Shown here piece after piece: positions 52,042 to 60,346 of a DNA stretch of 64,000 nucleotides; position 1 is the stretch's first letter; each line of letters opens with the position of its first letter. Made by a program: the position numbers and the translations under genes. Source of the DNA: Hyphomonadaceae bacterium (GTDB lineage Bacteria > Pseudomonadota > Alphaproteobacteria > Rhizobiales > Hyphomicrobiaceae); the NCBI GenBank assembly GCA_019747815.1, contig JAIEQJ010000022.1:163801-227800 (forward strand). Reading direction: 5' to 3'. The notes below the pieces were generated by a model, which saw only the letters and a list, made by a program, of their open reading frames with translations, was not told the DNA's origin and ran no database searches.

Positions 52042-52731
52042 ATGATCTCCGTGATCATACCGACGCTGAATGCGCAATCCGGCCTCGCCGCAACATTGAC
52101 GGCGCTGGTGCCGGCCACCGTGGCCGGCATTGTGCGGGAGGTGATCATTGTGGACGGGGGATCGACCGACCGGACAGAATTGATCGCCGACCAGGCCGGA
52201 GCGCAGTTCCTGGCGCGCAGCGGAGGGCGGGGCTATCAGTTGCTCCAAGGCGCCCATCGCGCCCGGTTCCCCTGGCTGCTCTTTCTGCATGCAGACACCG
52301 TCCTGGAGCCGGGCTGGGAGCGTGAAGCCATGGCGCTCGTCGACGCCGTCAACGCCGGCAAGCGTCCGCTGACGGCGGCGGCCTTCCGGTTTGCGCTCGA
52401 CGATGCGGGGCTGGCGCCGCGCGCGCTGGAGCGATTGGTGCGGCTGCGCTGTGCCCTGTTCCGCCTGCCCTACGGCGATCAGGGCCTGTTGCTGCCCAAG
52501 CTGCTCTACACCGAGATCGGCGGCTACAGTGCGCTGCCGCTCATGGAGGATGTCGACATTGCCCGCAAGCTGAAACGCCGCCGCTTGGCCATGCTGCAGG
52601 CGCGAGCCGTCACCGACGCCCAGCGCTTCCGGCGCAGCGGCTACGTGCGCCGCTCGGTTCGGAACCTGGCCTGCCTGACCTTGTATTTTCTCCGCATGCC
52701 AACCAATGTCATCGCCCGCATCTATGGGTGA
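52042..52731 (+). CDS. TIGR04283-type family 2 glycosyltransferase
   Basis: A 229-residue GT2 enzyme: ISVIIPTLNAQSGLAATLTA, the nucleotide-sugar motif VDGGSTDRTELIAD, LLFLHADTVLEPGW (DxD-like) and the acceptor-side LPLMEDVDIARKLKRRRL. It belongs to the small GT2 type annotated from arsenosugar clusters, but no arsenic gene is here. It precedes a metallo-beta-lactamase-fold gene and a TIGR04282-type protein on the same strand; the latter type often travels with TIGR04283. Confidence 0.88.
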   Translation: MISVIIPTLNAQSGLAATLTALVPATVAGIVREVIIVDGGSTDRTELIADQAGAQFLARSGGRGYQLLQGAHRARFPWLLFLHADTVLEPGWEREAMALVDAVNAGKRPLTAAAFRFALDDAGLAPRALERLVRLRCALFRLPYGDQGLLLPKLLYTEIGGYSALPLMEDVDIARKLKRRRLAMLQARAVTDAQRFRRSGYVRRSVRNLACLTLYFLRMPTNVIARIYG

Positions 52732-52830
52732 CCGCATCACATGTGCGTGAGAGTGGAAGCCCATCCTTGCTGTGTCGTTTACTGATGCGAAGCCCATCGG
52801 CTTCATCCGCAACAAGCTAGGGAGTGGGTC

Positions 52831-53802
52831 ATGCAGAGTATCTCACGCCGTGGGTTCGTGATATCTGCGGCGGCAGCAGGAGCCGCCTTCGGTTTGGACG
52901 GACCGCTCGAGTTCATCGGGTCGGCGTTTGCGCAATCCAACCCGGCATTGCTCGACAAGGGTTTCGTGAAATTCAAGGTCGGCGACGTCGAGGTCACGCA
53001 GATCTACGACGGCATCTGGAACCGCGAGCTGCAGGACGGGTTCGTGAGGAATGCCGCTCTTGCGGAGGTGCAGGCCGCGCTCAAGGCGGCGGGCCTGGCT
53101 GAGACCATTGTGCCGATCCCGTTCACCGTCACGGCCGTGACGATCGGCGGCAACACGACGCTGATCGATGCCGGCACTGGCGTTCCCGGCCAGGTGCAGC
53201 CCACCGCCGGGCTGGCGTCGGCGAAAAATCTAGCGGCCGCGGGCATCGATGCCGGCAGGATAGAGAACATCGTGGTGTCGCACTTCCACCCCGACCATAT
53301 CTTCGGGCTGATGGCCAAGGATTCAACGGCCGAGGTGTTCCCGAAGGCCACGGTGCACGTGCCGGCTCCCGAGCTTGCCTGGTGGACGGGACCTTCGGTG
53401 CCGCAGCCCGCGCAAGGCCTCGCCAACCGCATCAAGGCGACCCTGGGAGCCTGGAAGAGCATCAAGCCCTTCGAGGGCGACAAGGAGGTGGTGGCGGGCA
53501 TCCGCTCGATCGCCACGCCGGGCCACACGCCAGGCCATACCAGCTATCATGTGGGCTCGGGGGCCCAGCAGCTCATCATCCAGGGGGATCTCACCAATAT
53601 TCCGGCCTTGTTCGTGAGAAACCCCGGCTGGCACGCCGTGTTCGACGTGGATGCGGCCTTGGCGGAAGCCACCCGACGCCGCATGTTCGACCGCGCCATT
53701 GCCGACAAGGCGACGATCACCGGCTATCACTATGGACTGCCGGGCGCTGGCACGCTGGCCAAGGACGGCAGCGGCTATGTCTTTACGGCCATGAGCGTCT
53801 GA
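52831..53802 (+). CDS. Tat-exported MBL-fold metallo-hydrolase
   Basis: A 323-residue protein with a twin-arginine signal (SRRGFVISAAAAGAAFGLDG, cleavage after AFA) and a metallo-beta-lactamase fold: metal ligands in VVSHFHPDHIFGL, IATPGHTPGHTSYHV, QGDLTN and TGYHYG. The type is close to periplasmic MBL hydrolases of unknown substrate. It lies between two glycosyltransferase-type genes; the gap to the next is 18 bp. Confidence 0.9.
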   Translation: MQSISRRGFVISAAAAGAAFGLDGPLEFIGSAFAQSNPALLDKGFVKFKVGDVEVTQIYDGIWNRELQDGFVRNAALAEVQAALKAAGLAETIVPIPFTVTAVTIGGNTTLIDAGTGVPGQVQPTAGLASAKNLAAAGIDAGRIENIVVSHFHPDHIFGLMAKDSTAEVFPKATVHVPAPELAWWTGPSVPQPAQGLANRIKATLGAWKSIKPFEGDKEVVAGIRSIATPGHTPGHTSYHVGSGAQQLIIQGDLTNIPALFVRNPGWHAVFDVDAALAEATRRRMFDRAIADKATITGYHYGLPGAGTLAKDGSGYVFTAMSV

Positions 53803-53820
53803 CGCATTGTTTGCGGGATC

Positions 53821-54489
53821 ATGACCCGATCTCGCCGCAGAGCGCAGGCACGGGAGACGCCGCGCGCGAGCGCGGCGTCCTTGCGTTGCAGGCTCGTGGT
53901 CATGGCCAGGGTGCCCGCAGCCGGCCGGGTCAAGACACGGCTGGCGCGCGAGCTGGGCGTCGCCACGGCGGCGCGGTTCGCACGGCATGCAGCGCATGCT
54001 CTGCTGGCCCGCGTGGCGCAGCATCCGGCGTGGCACACGACCTTGGCGGTCACGCCCGACTTGGGCACCACTGCGCGCGTATGGCCGCCGGGCGTGGCAC
54101 GCCTGCCGCAAGGGCGCGGCGACCTGGGCCAGCGCATGCAGCGCATCATGGACACCCCCGCGCGGGGCCCGATCGTGATTATCGGCACCGACGTTCCGGG
54201 CCTTCGGACCGCGCACATTCGCGAGGCCTTTCGCCTGCTCGGCCGGCATGATGCCGTGCTCGGCCCGGCGACCGACGGTGGCTATTGGCTGGTGGGCCTG
54301 AAGCGGCGGCCGCATGTGCTCAAGCTCTTCGACGGGGTGCGCTGGTCGAGCCCACATGCGCTGGCGGACACGCTCGGCAATCTGGCCGGCCGATCCACCG
54401 CCCGGGTGGCTGTGCTCTCCGACGTCGACACCGCGGAGGATTTCGTGCGCTGCTCGGCCGTGTTCGGCCGGCGCATTCGAGCGCCGTGA
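53821..54489 (+). CDS. TIGR04282/DUF2064-type glycosyltransferase-like protein
   Basis: A 222-residue nucleotidyltransferase-fold protein: LVVMARVPAAGRVKTRLARELG (start motif of DUF2064), IVIIGTDVPGLRTAHI, DAVLGPATDGGYWLVGLK and LSDVDTAEDFVR. The N-terminal 25 residues are basic and may not be translated; an ATG at 53902 (VVMARVP) is an alternative start. It probably cooperates with the GT2 enzyme two genes upstream, as these types commonly pair. Confidence 0.87.
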   Translation: MTRSRRRAQARETPRASAASLRCRLVVMARVPAAGRVKTRLARELGVATAARFARHAAHALLARVAQHPAWHTTLAVTPDLGTTARVWPPGVARLPQGRGDLGQRMQRIMDTPARGPIVIIGTDVPGLRTAHIREAFRLLGRHDAVLGPATDGGYWLVGLKRRPHVLKLFDGVRWSSPHALADTLGNLAGRSTARVAVLSDVDTAEDFVRCSAVFGRRIRAP

Positions 54490-54521
54490 TCAGAGGTCTC
54501 GCGCAGGCTGAAATTCATCCC

Positions 54522-54550
54522 GCGACAACTCATGCGCGATCGTGTATAAT
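54522..54550 (+). promoter_or_regulatory. Candidate sigma-70 promoter
   Basis: GCGACA (54522-54527), 17-bp spacer and a perfect TATAAT (54545-54550), 33 bp before the GTG start of the next gene. The -10 box is the best consensus match I noticed in this GC-rich window. Confidence 0.5.
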
Positions 54551-54583
54551 CAGTACGGGTCCTATTGAAGCGGGGCAGGGGCC

Positions 54584-55135
54584 GTGATGCACGGATCGCA
54601 GCAATTCACGCCGCCACAGCTGTTGGAAGCGGGCCGTCGCGCCGAGGTTGATGGCAGGCTCGATCTTGCCGCCCAGTTCTATCGTCATCTGACGGAGCAC
54701 TTCGCCTTCACCGGGGAGGCGGCCGAGGCCCGCAATGGGCTGGGCCGGGTCGGGGCGGCGCAATCCCAAAGCTGGTACGGCAACGGGGCGGCGCATGCGA
54801 CCAGCCCGGCGCGCCTGTTGCGCCGGCGCCCCATCGCTCTACGCGATCACTATCGCACCGGGCGTTGGCTGGCCATGCTCGTCAGCGCGCTCGGCTGGGT
54901 CATCACGCTCGGTGGCGTTGTGCTGCTGCCTTCCTACGTCGGGCTCAGCGGCCTGATGCCGAGCGCCAGCATGCCGCGCCCCGGCATGCTGCAAATCCTG
55001 GCCGGCGCGATCGGCATGATTGCCGCGGGACTGTTCATCGTGTTTTCCGGCCAGATCGCGCGCGCCCTCTTCGACCAGGCCAATGCCGTGCGCGACCTGG
55101 TGGCCCTGGAGCGCGCCAAGCTCGGCTCGGATTGA
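54584..55135 (+). CDS. Hypothetical membrane protein with a TPR-like N terminus
   Basis: A 183-residue protein (GTG 54584 or ATG 54587, GGGGCAGGGG upstream). Residues 10-50 look like a single tetratricopeptide unit (LLEAGRRAEVDGRLDLAAQFYRHL), followed by a basic linker and two membrane segments (LAMLVSALGWVITLGGVVLL; ILAGAIGMIAAGLFIVFSG), then a helical tail (FDQANAVRDLVALERAKLG). No known family; preceded by a good promoter. Confidence 0.7.
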   Translation: MMHGSQQFTPPQLLEAGRRAEVDGRLDLAAQFYRHLTEHFAFTGEAAEARNGLGRVGAAQSQSWYGNGAAHATSPARLLRRRPIALRDHYRTGRWLAMLVSALGWVITLGGVVLLPSYVGLSGLMPSASMPRPGMLQILAGAIGMIAAGLFIVFSGQIARALFDQANAVRDLVALERAKLGSD

Positions 55136-55208
55136 TCCTGCCCGCGCCCGAGCCGCGGGGGTGGACGTGGTGCAACCTCCAACGGGGTGACGGGCAGCAC
55201 CAGCAGGC

Positions 55209-55745
55209 TCACGGTGTCGGAAATCGCCGCTCGTACTCGGCCTCCAGCGTCGCGTGCGTCGACCAGAAACCGCGTGGCGCGTGACCATGGAGGATATCCT
55301 CCAGGATGCCCACGTGCGCGTGCCAGCCGCCGGCAACGCTGATCATGCCCTTGCGGCCGGGCAGGCGACGGTGCGTGAGGATCAGCAGGACTTCGGCGCC
55401 GCGCTCGGTCAACTCGAAGCTGACCTCCCCGTCCTTGCCCGCCTCGTCGCCCCAGGTGTAGGCCAGCAGCCGCGGCGGTTCGCAGTGCGTGACGCGTCCG
55501 GCCATGATGTGTCCGCATTCCAGTTTCTTGAACCGCTCCGGAACGGCCTTTTCGGCGGATAGGTCGGCGTGGAGAAAACGCAGCTCCACCGCGCCACCGA
55601 CGCGCAGGTCCATGGGACCGCCGGCAAGCCACTTCGCTCGCTTTTCCGGTTCCGTCAGATAGGCCCACACGCGCTCGATCGGCCCCGGCAGCGTGCGCTC
55701 CAAGCGGACCGTGTCGGGCCCTGCCACGGTTGCATACTGGTTCAT
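55209..55745 (-). CDS. SRPBCC-family (AHSA1-like) protein
   Basis: A 178-residue START/SRPBCC-fold protein: LERTLPGPIERVWAYLTEPE at the start, LLAYTWGD and a C-terminal helix (HVGILEDILHGHAP). Such proteins bind hydrophobic ligands; the AHSA1 type next to an ArsR regulator is a very common bacterial pair of unknown role. ATG 55745 overlaps the stop of the upstream regulator gene by four bases, so translation is coupled. Confidence 0.9.
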   Translation of the reverse strand: MNQYATVAGPDTVRLERTLPGPIERVWAYLTEPEKRAKWLAGGPMDLRVGGAVELRFLHADLSAEKAVPERFKKLECGHIMAGRVTHCEPPRLLAYTWGDEAGKDGEVSFELTERGAEVLLILTHRRLPGRKGMISVAGGWHAHVGILEDILHGHAPRGFWSTHATLEAEYERRFPTP

Positions 55746-56128
55746 GCCTTTCTCCTTGCCTGCTTGCGCTTGCGTGATTGCGGGGGTGGCGCCGTCTCGT
55801 CTTCCGCCCGCAGCAAAGCCTCCAGGGTATCCAGCCTGGCGGTCCACAGGGCGCGCTGGTTGACGATCCAGGCCGCGGCCGCATCGAGCGGCTGCGGATT
55901 GAGGGACAGAAAGTGAACCCGGCCTGCACGCCGCCGCCGCACCAGATCGGCGCGTTCGAGCATCCGGATGTGCTTGGAGACGCCGTTGAGCGACATGGCG
56001 AACGGATCGGCAAGCTCGGTGACCCGCGCCTCTCCCTGCGACAGGCGCTGCAGAATGGCGCGCCGCGTCGGGTCGGCCAGCGCCGTCAGGGTGTGGTCCA
56101 GGCTCGTGTGCATTGCCGCGCTCGCCAT
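55742..56128 (-). CDS. ArsR-type winged-helix regulator
   Basis: A 128-residue regulator with the ArsR fold: ALADPTRRAILQRLSQGEARVT, the recognition helix MSLNGVSKHIRMLERADLVRR and the wing RAGRVHFLSLN. It lacks the ELCVCDL metal-binding cysteines, so it is the non-metal type usually paired with SRPBCC proteins. Two matching inverted repeats directly upstream are likely its operators, giving autoregulation of the two-gene operon. Confidence 0.93.
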   Translation of the reverse strand: MASAAMHTSLDHTLTALADPTRRAILQRLSQGEARVTELADPFAMSLNGVSKHIRMLERADLVRRRRAGRVHFLSLNPQPLDAAAAWIVNQRALWTARLDTLEALLRAEDETAPPPQSRKRKQARRKA

Positions 56129-56129
56129 A

Positions 56130-56200
56130 ATTCAACCTTTCAGTTGAATATAAGCGCGCGCCGGCGCCCGTCAAGTATATTCAACCAAGTAGTTGAATAT
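56130..56200. promoter_or_regulatory. Two ArsR operators, ATTCAAC-N6-GTTGAAT
   Basis: Site 1 (56130-56149) is ATTCAAC-N6-GTTGAAT, starting two bases before the ArsR start codon. Site 2 (56177-56200) is the longer ATATTCAAC-N6-GTTGAATAT. Centres are 49 bp apart. Identical arms and spacing next to an ArsR gene make autoregulation very likely; moaB, reading towards the region from 56227, ends nearby and is probably not controlled. Confidence 0.82.
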
Positions 56201-56226
56201 TGCGGCGCCGGTCAGCCGAGGGGAGA

Positions 56227-56784
56227 TTAGACTTTTCCGGCCCTGTCCACGCGCCGGTGCTCGTCCAGGCGCGGCATGATCTCGACCAGATTGCAGGGCC
56301 TGTGCCGATTGTCGAGCTGATGCACGAGGATGCCGTTCCACGCGTCCTTGCAGGCACCCGGCGAGCCCGGGAGGCAGAAGATGTAGGTGCCCTGCGAGAG
56401 GCCGCCGCAGGCCCGCGACTGTATGGTCGACGTGCCCACCTTCTCGAACGAAAGCATGTGAAAAATCGTCGAGAAACCTTCGATCTCCTTCTCGAACAGG
56501 GGCTTGATCGCTTCCGGCGTGATGTCGCGGCCGGTGAACCCCGTCCCTCCCGTCGTGATCACCACATCGATCGCGGCGTCGGCGATCCACGCGCGCGCCT
56601 TGTCTCTGATGGCCTCGATGTCGTCCCTGACGATCGCCCGGTCCGCCAAACGATGGCCGGCGCGCGCGATCATCTCGGCCAGCGTGTCACCGGACCGATC
56701 GTCGGCGAGGCCGCGGGTGTCCGATACCGTGAGAACCGCGATGCGGACGGGAATGAACGGGCGGCTGTCGTCGAGCTTCGGCAT
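56227..56784 (-). CDS. moaB: Molybdenum cofactor biosynthesis protein B (MoaB/Mog type)
   Basis: A 185-residue MogA/MoaB-fold protein: IPVRIAVLTVSDTRGLADDRSG at the start, VVITTGGTGFTGRDITPEAI (molybdopterin-binding GGTG loop) and FCLPGSPGACKDAWNGILVHQL. It acts in adenylylation or handling of molybdopterin. Length and start match the family. It is a single gene here. Confidence 0.94.
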   Translation of the reverse strand: MPKLDDSRPFIPVRIAVLTVSDTRGLADDRSGDTLAEMIARAGHRLADRAIVRDDIEAIRDKARAWIADAAIDVVITTGGTGFTGRDITPEAIKPLFEKEIEGFSTIFHMLSFEKVGTSTIQSRACGGLSQGTYIFCLPGSPGACKDAWNGILVHQLDNRHRPCNLVEIMPRLDEHRRVDRAGKV

Positions 56785-56857
56785 GTGCCGAGCTTAGCAG
56801 ATGCCGCCGGAAATGACTGCAGCCAAAGACCCGGGGTGCAGCGCAAGTTGTGCGGGT

Positions 56858-57418
56858 CTACTTGAGCCCAACAACCCGGCGCAACTGGGGTAGTGCGAAG
56901 TCCTCAAGCTCACCGGTGGTCTCCGCCGGCAGGGCGGTCCTGAGCGGCAACACCGGAATGCACAGCTCCGTGCGCCGGTGCACCTCGCGGGTCATCTGCG
57001 GATCGTTCAGATGAATGGTCATGAACGGGCGGTCGTAGTCGACGGCGAGGCCCTGCTTGGGCACCCACTCGCGATGCAATTGCGAAAGAAGCTCGCCCAT
57101 GCGCTCGTAGGCGCCGACGTGGACATGGACAGCGTAGGTCCCGCCGCTCAGCGTCTGCCGGCCGATGCCCGCCTCAGGGTCGGCGTCGACAGCGGTCGCC
57201 AGCTCGATGCAGGCGTCGTAGCGCAGCAGCTCGGGCGAGGTCGTCCGTGGGTTGTCGTGGAACAGACCAAACCCTCGTTTGACCTGGCGACGGACGTAGT
57301 GCGCGTTCACCCAAGCGTTCAACCTCTCCCATGCGTCATTCGCGGCGGCCTGATAGGCGCCGGTACTGCGGGCGTAGACCACAGCAATCGGACGAATATG
57401 TCGGTACGCGACGCGCAC
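56858..57418 (-). CDS. GyrI-like small-molecule-binding domain protein
   Basis: A 186-residue protein corresponding to the effector-binding (GyrI-like) half of AraC-type regulators, without the HTH part: IRPIAVVYARSTGAYQAA at the start, RYDACIELATAVDADPEAGI in the middle and YAVHVHVGAYERMGELLSQL towards the end. The GTG start at 57418 is preceded by GAGGTGGG. Stand-alone GyrI domains bind or hydrolyse toxic small molecules, or inhibit gyrase in E. coli; which applies is unknown. No HTH remnant is visible upstream, so it is not a broken regulator. Confidence 0.85.
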   Translation of the reverse strand: MRVAYRHIRPIAVVYARSTGAYQAAANDAWERLNAWVNAHYVRRQVKRGFGLFHDNPRTTSPELLRYDACIELATAVDADPEAGIGRQTLSGGTYAVHVHVGAYERMGELLSQLHREWVPKQGLAVDYDRPFMTIHLNDPQMTREVHRRTELCIPVLPLRTALPAETTGELEDFALPQLRRVVGLK

Positions 57419-57670
57419 AGGAGTGTGCCCACCTCAACGCAATGACCGGCGCGAAACGGCGCCAACACAGGAGACCATAGGTAACTTTCATTGCTCAAAT
57501 CTTAAGCGATACCGGGAGCCTGCGGGCCTCATTCAACCTCTGATGGCCAATGGCGCCCGATCTGTGCCATGCCGGGCCAGTCGCTTACCGAATTGTCACC
57601 AGATGGGGGGATTGGCTCTTCGCGCATGCAACCATAGGGCGGCGAGGCGCACGTGCGGGCGGGGCCGGCC

Positions 57671-58528
57671 TCAGCCGGCGAGCGCCGCCTTGATCATCAG
57701 CAAATCACGCCACGCCAGGCGTTTGGCGGCTGGGGTGCGCAGCAAATACGCCGGATGGAGCGTGGCAAGCGCGCGCATCGTGCGGTCGCCGATCGTCACG
57801 TCGCGAAACTTGCCGCGCACGCGCATGATGCCTTCGGGGACATCGAAGATGTGCTTGGCTGCCGCCCCGCCGAGCAGCACCACGATGTCGGGGGCGACCA
57901 ATTCAACCTGCCGCTCGAGAAAGGGGCGGCAGACCTGCGCCTCCTGCGGTGTGGGCGTGCGGTTTCCGGGCGGGCGCCAATAGACGATGTTGGTGATGTG
58001 GGCGTCCTGGTCGGTCAGGGCGATGGCGGCCAGCATCTTGTCCAGCAGTTGTCCGGCGCGGCCGACGAACGGCTTGCCCTGCTGATCCTCGTCGCGCCCC
58101 GGCGCCTCACCGATGAACATGAGACGCGACTTCTCTGCGCCGCGATAGAAGCAGAGGCTCTTGGCCGTTGCCTTGAGGCTGCAGCCGTTGAAGCGGGCCA
58201 GCGTGGCCTCAAGCTCCGACAGCGTGCGCGCCTCCCGGGCCAGGCCGCGCGCCGACATCACGGCCGCATCGGGGGCGGTGCCTGGAAACTGGCGCGGTGC
58301 GCCGGCGGGCGGCGGCACGGCGGCGCTGGGTCTCAGGGCCGGCGTGGCTCGCGCGGCTGCCAGCGGAGAAACATCACGGGAGGCCGCGATCCGGTAGGCG
58401 GCGCCCGGCGCCTCATCGCCCCTGCTCAGCCAGTCAACAGGCGTTTCCCCAACTGCCTGGTCCACGCCCATGGCGCGGTACCAGGCGAGAAGAGCTGCCA
58501 ATTCAGATGATCGCTCGCTACCCTGCAT
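57671..58528 (-). CDS. Uracil-DNA glycosylase, family 4/5 type
   Basis: A 285-residue glycosylase that removes uracil from DNA. Motifs: LMFIGEAPGRDEDQQGKPFVGRAGQLLD (active-site region), TNIVYWRPPGNRTP, and ATLHPAYLLRTP with the conserved His. The catalytic domain occupies the C-terminal 190 residues; cysteines in FNGCSLKATAKSLCF and QVCRPF fit the 4Fe-4S cluster of these families. The N-terminal 90 residues are a family-typical extension. ATG 58528 is the supported start. Confidence 0.92.
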   Translation of the reverse strand: MQGSERSSELAALLAWYRAMGVDQAVGETPVDWLSRGDEAPGAAYRIAASRDVSPLAAARATPALRPSAAVPPPAGAPRQFPGTAPDAAVMSARGLAREARTLSELEATLARFNGCSLKATAKSLCFYRGAEKSRLMFIGEAPGRDEDQQGKPFVGRAGQLLDKMLAAIALTDQDAHITNIVYWRPPGNRTPTPQEAQVCRPFLERQVELVAPDIVVLLGGAAAKHIFDVPEGIMRVRGKFRDVTIGDRTMRALATLHPAYLLRTPAAKRLAWRDLLMIKAALAG

Positions 58529-58634
58529 GGCGGACAGTCTAGCGTTCCGGGGCAGCAATGCCAGTCCATGCTTGACGCTTGGCAAGTTGACAACCTATCG
58601 AACTTGGACCTGTCGCAATCAGGGGGACGACCTC

Positions 58635-60314
58635 ATGGCACATGACGGAGCGCAAGCCGAGCCGCGCGAGGCGATGGAGTGCGATGTGGTGATCGTCGGT
58701 GCTGGGCCCGCCGGTCTCGCCACGGCCATCCGCTTGAAGCAGCTCGCCGCCGATGCCGGACGGGAGCTCTCCGTCGTCGTGCTCGAAAAGGGCTCGGAGG
58801 TGGGCGCGCATATCCTGTCGGGTGCCGTGATCGATCCCATCGGCCTCAACACGCTCATTCCCGATTGGAAGGCCAAGGGTGCGCCGGTCGAAACGCTGGT
58901 GACCGAGGACCGCTTCTACTATCTGGGGCCCTCGGGCTCTGTGCGCATCCCCAACCTCGTCATGCCGCCGCTGATGAACAACCACGGCAACTACATTGTC
59001 AGCCTGGGCAGCGTGGTGCGCTGGCTGGGTGAGCAGGCGACCGAGCTCGGCGTGGATATCTACCCGGAATTCGCGGTGGCCGAGGTCCTGTACGACGATA
59101 CGGGCGCGGTGGTCGGGGTGGCCACCGGCGACAAGGGCGTCGGCAAGGACGGCAAGCCGACCGACCGCTTCCAGCGCGGCATCGAGCTGCGCGCCAAGTA
59201 CACCGTGATCGCTGAAGGCGCCCGCGGCTCGCTGGCGAAAATGCTGACGGCAAAGTTCGCTCTCGGCAAGGATTGCCAGCCGCAGAAGTATGGCCTGGGC
59301 CTCAAGGAGCTGTGGGAAGTGCAGCCCCACAGGCACAAGCCCGGGCTCGTGCAGCACACGCTCGGCTGGCCGCTCGACAATCGCACCGGCGGCGGCTCGT
59401 TCCTGTATCACTACAGTGCCAACCTGGTGTCGGTGGGCTTCGTCGTGCACTTGAACTACCAGAACCCGTATCTGTCGCCGTACGGCGAGTTTCAGCGCTT
59501 CAAGACGCATCCCTTCATCCGCGACACCTTCGAGGGCGGCAAGCGCATCGCCTATGGCGCCCGGGCCATCACCGAGGGCGGCTGGCAATCGATCCCGCAA
59601 CTGACGTTTCCCGGCGGGGTGCTCGTGGGCTGCGCGGCAGGCTTCATGAACGTGCCCCGCATCAAGGGGTCGCACAACGCGATGCTGTCAGGCATTCATG
59701 CCGCGGATGCAGCCTTTGCCGCGATCGCCGGCGGGCGGGCCCATGACAGTCTCGAGGACTACCCGGCGGCGGTCCACGCTGGCCCCATCGCGCAGGATTT
59801 GCGGCGCGTGCGCAATGCCAAGCCGTTCCTTTCCAAGTTCGGCACGGTGCTGGGAACCGCCCTCTCGGGTGCCGACATGTGGGCCAATACGCTGCTGCCG
59901 GGGATCGGCCTCGGGTACACGCTGAAGCACAAGAAGCCGGACCATGCCACCCTCGGCGCGTCGAAGGACGCCCGGCCAATCGACTATCCCAAGGCCGACA
60001 ACGTGCTGACCTTCGACCGGCTGACCAACGTGTCGTTCTCGGCCACCAACCATGAGGAGGATCAGCCGGTCCACCTCAAGGTGGCCGACATGGACCTGCA
60101 GAAGCGGTCCGAGCATGACGTGTTCGCCGGCCCCTCCAACCGGTACTGCCCGGCGGGCGTGTACGAGTGGGTGGAGGAAGGCGGACAGCCGCGCTATGTC
60201 ATCAACGCGCAGAACTGCGTCCACTGCAAGACCTGCGATATCAAGGACCCCAACCAGAACATCAACTGGGTGGTGCCGGAAGGTGGAGGCGGCCCGAACT
60301 ACTCGGGCATGTGA
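58635..60314 (+). CDS. Electron-transfer flavoprotein-ubiquinone oxidoreductase
   Basis: A 559-residue FAD/4Fe-4S enzyme at the inner membrane that passes electrons from reduced ETF (fed by acyl-CoA dehydrogenases) to ubiquinone. It has the FAD motif CDVVIVGAGPAGLATAIRL, the stretch GAHILSGAVIDPIGLNTLIP, and cluster cysteines in NRYCPAGVYEW and NAQNCVHCKTCDIKDP. ATG 58635 gives the family length. It serves the methylsuccinyl-CoA dehydrogenase and the other acyl-CoA dehydrogenase in this window. Confidence 0.96.
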   Translation: MAHDGAQAEPREAMECDVVIVGAGPAGLATAIRLKQLAADAGRELSVVVLEKGSEVGAHILSGAVIDPIGLNTLIPDWKAKGAPVETLVTEDRFYYLGPSGSVRIPNLVMPPLMNNHGNYIVSLGSVVRWLGEQATELGVDIYPEFAVAEVLYDDTGAVVGVATGDKGVGKDGKPTDRFQRGIELRAKYTVIAEGARGSLAKMLTAKFALGKDCQPQKYGLGLKELWEVQPHRHKPGLVQHTLGWPLDNRTGGGSFLYHYSANLVSVGFVVHLNYQNPYLSPYGEFQRFKTHPFIRDTFEGGKRIAYGARAITEGGWQSIPQLTFPGGVLVGCAAGFMNVPRIKGSHNAMLSGIHAADAAFAAIAGGRAHDSLEDYPAAVHAGPIAQDLRRVRNAKPFLSKFGTVLGTALSGADMWANTLLPGIGLGYTLKHKKPDHATLGASKDARPIDYPKADNVLTFDRLTNVSFSATNHEEDQPVHLKVADMDLQKRSEHDVFAGPSNRYCPAGVYEWVEEGGQPRYVINAQNCVHCKTCDIKDPNQNINWVVPEGGGGPNYSGM

Positions 60315-60346
60315 CGCTGGCTCCGCAACAAAGAGGACAGCGAGAA

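Noticed and set aside
56858..57418. Truncated AraC-family regulator
   Set aside because: It has its own ribosome site and full-length GyrI domain, and no HTH remnant is visible upstream, so a stand-alone GyrI-like protein is the better reading.
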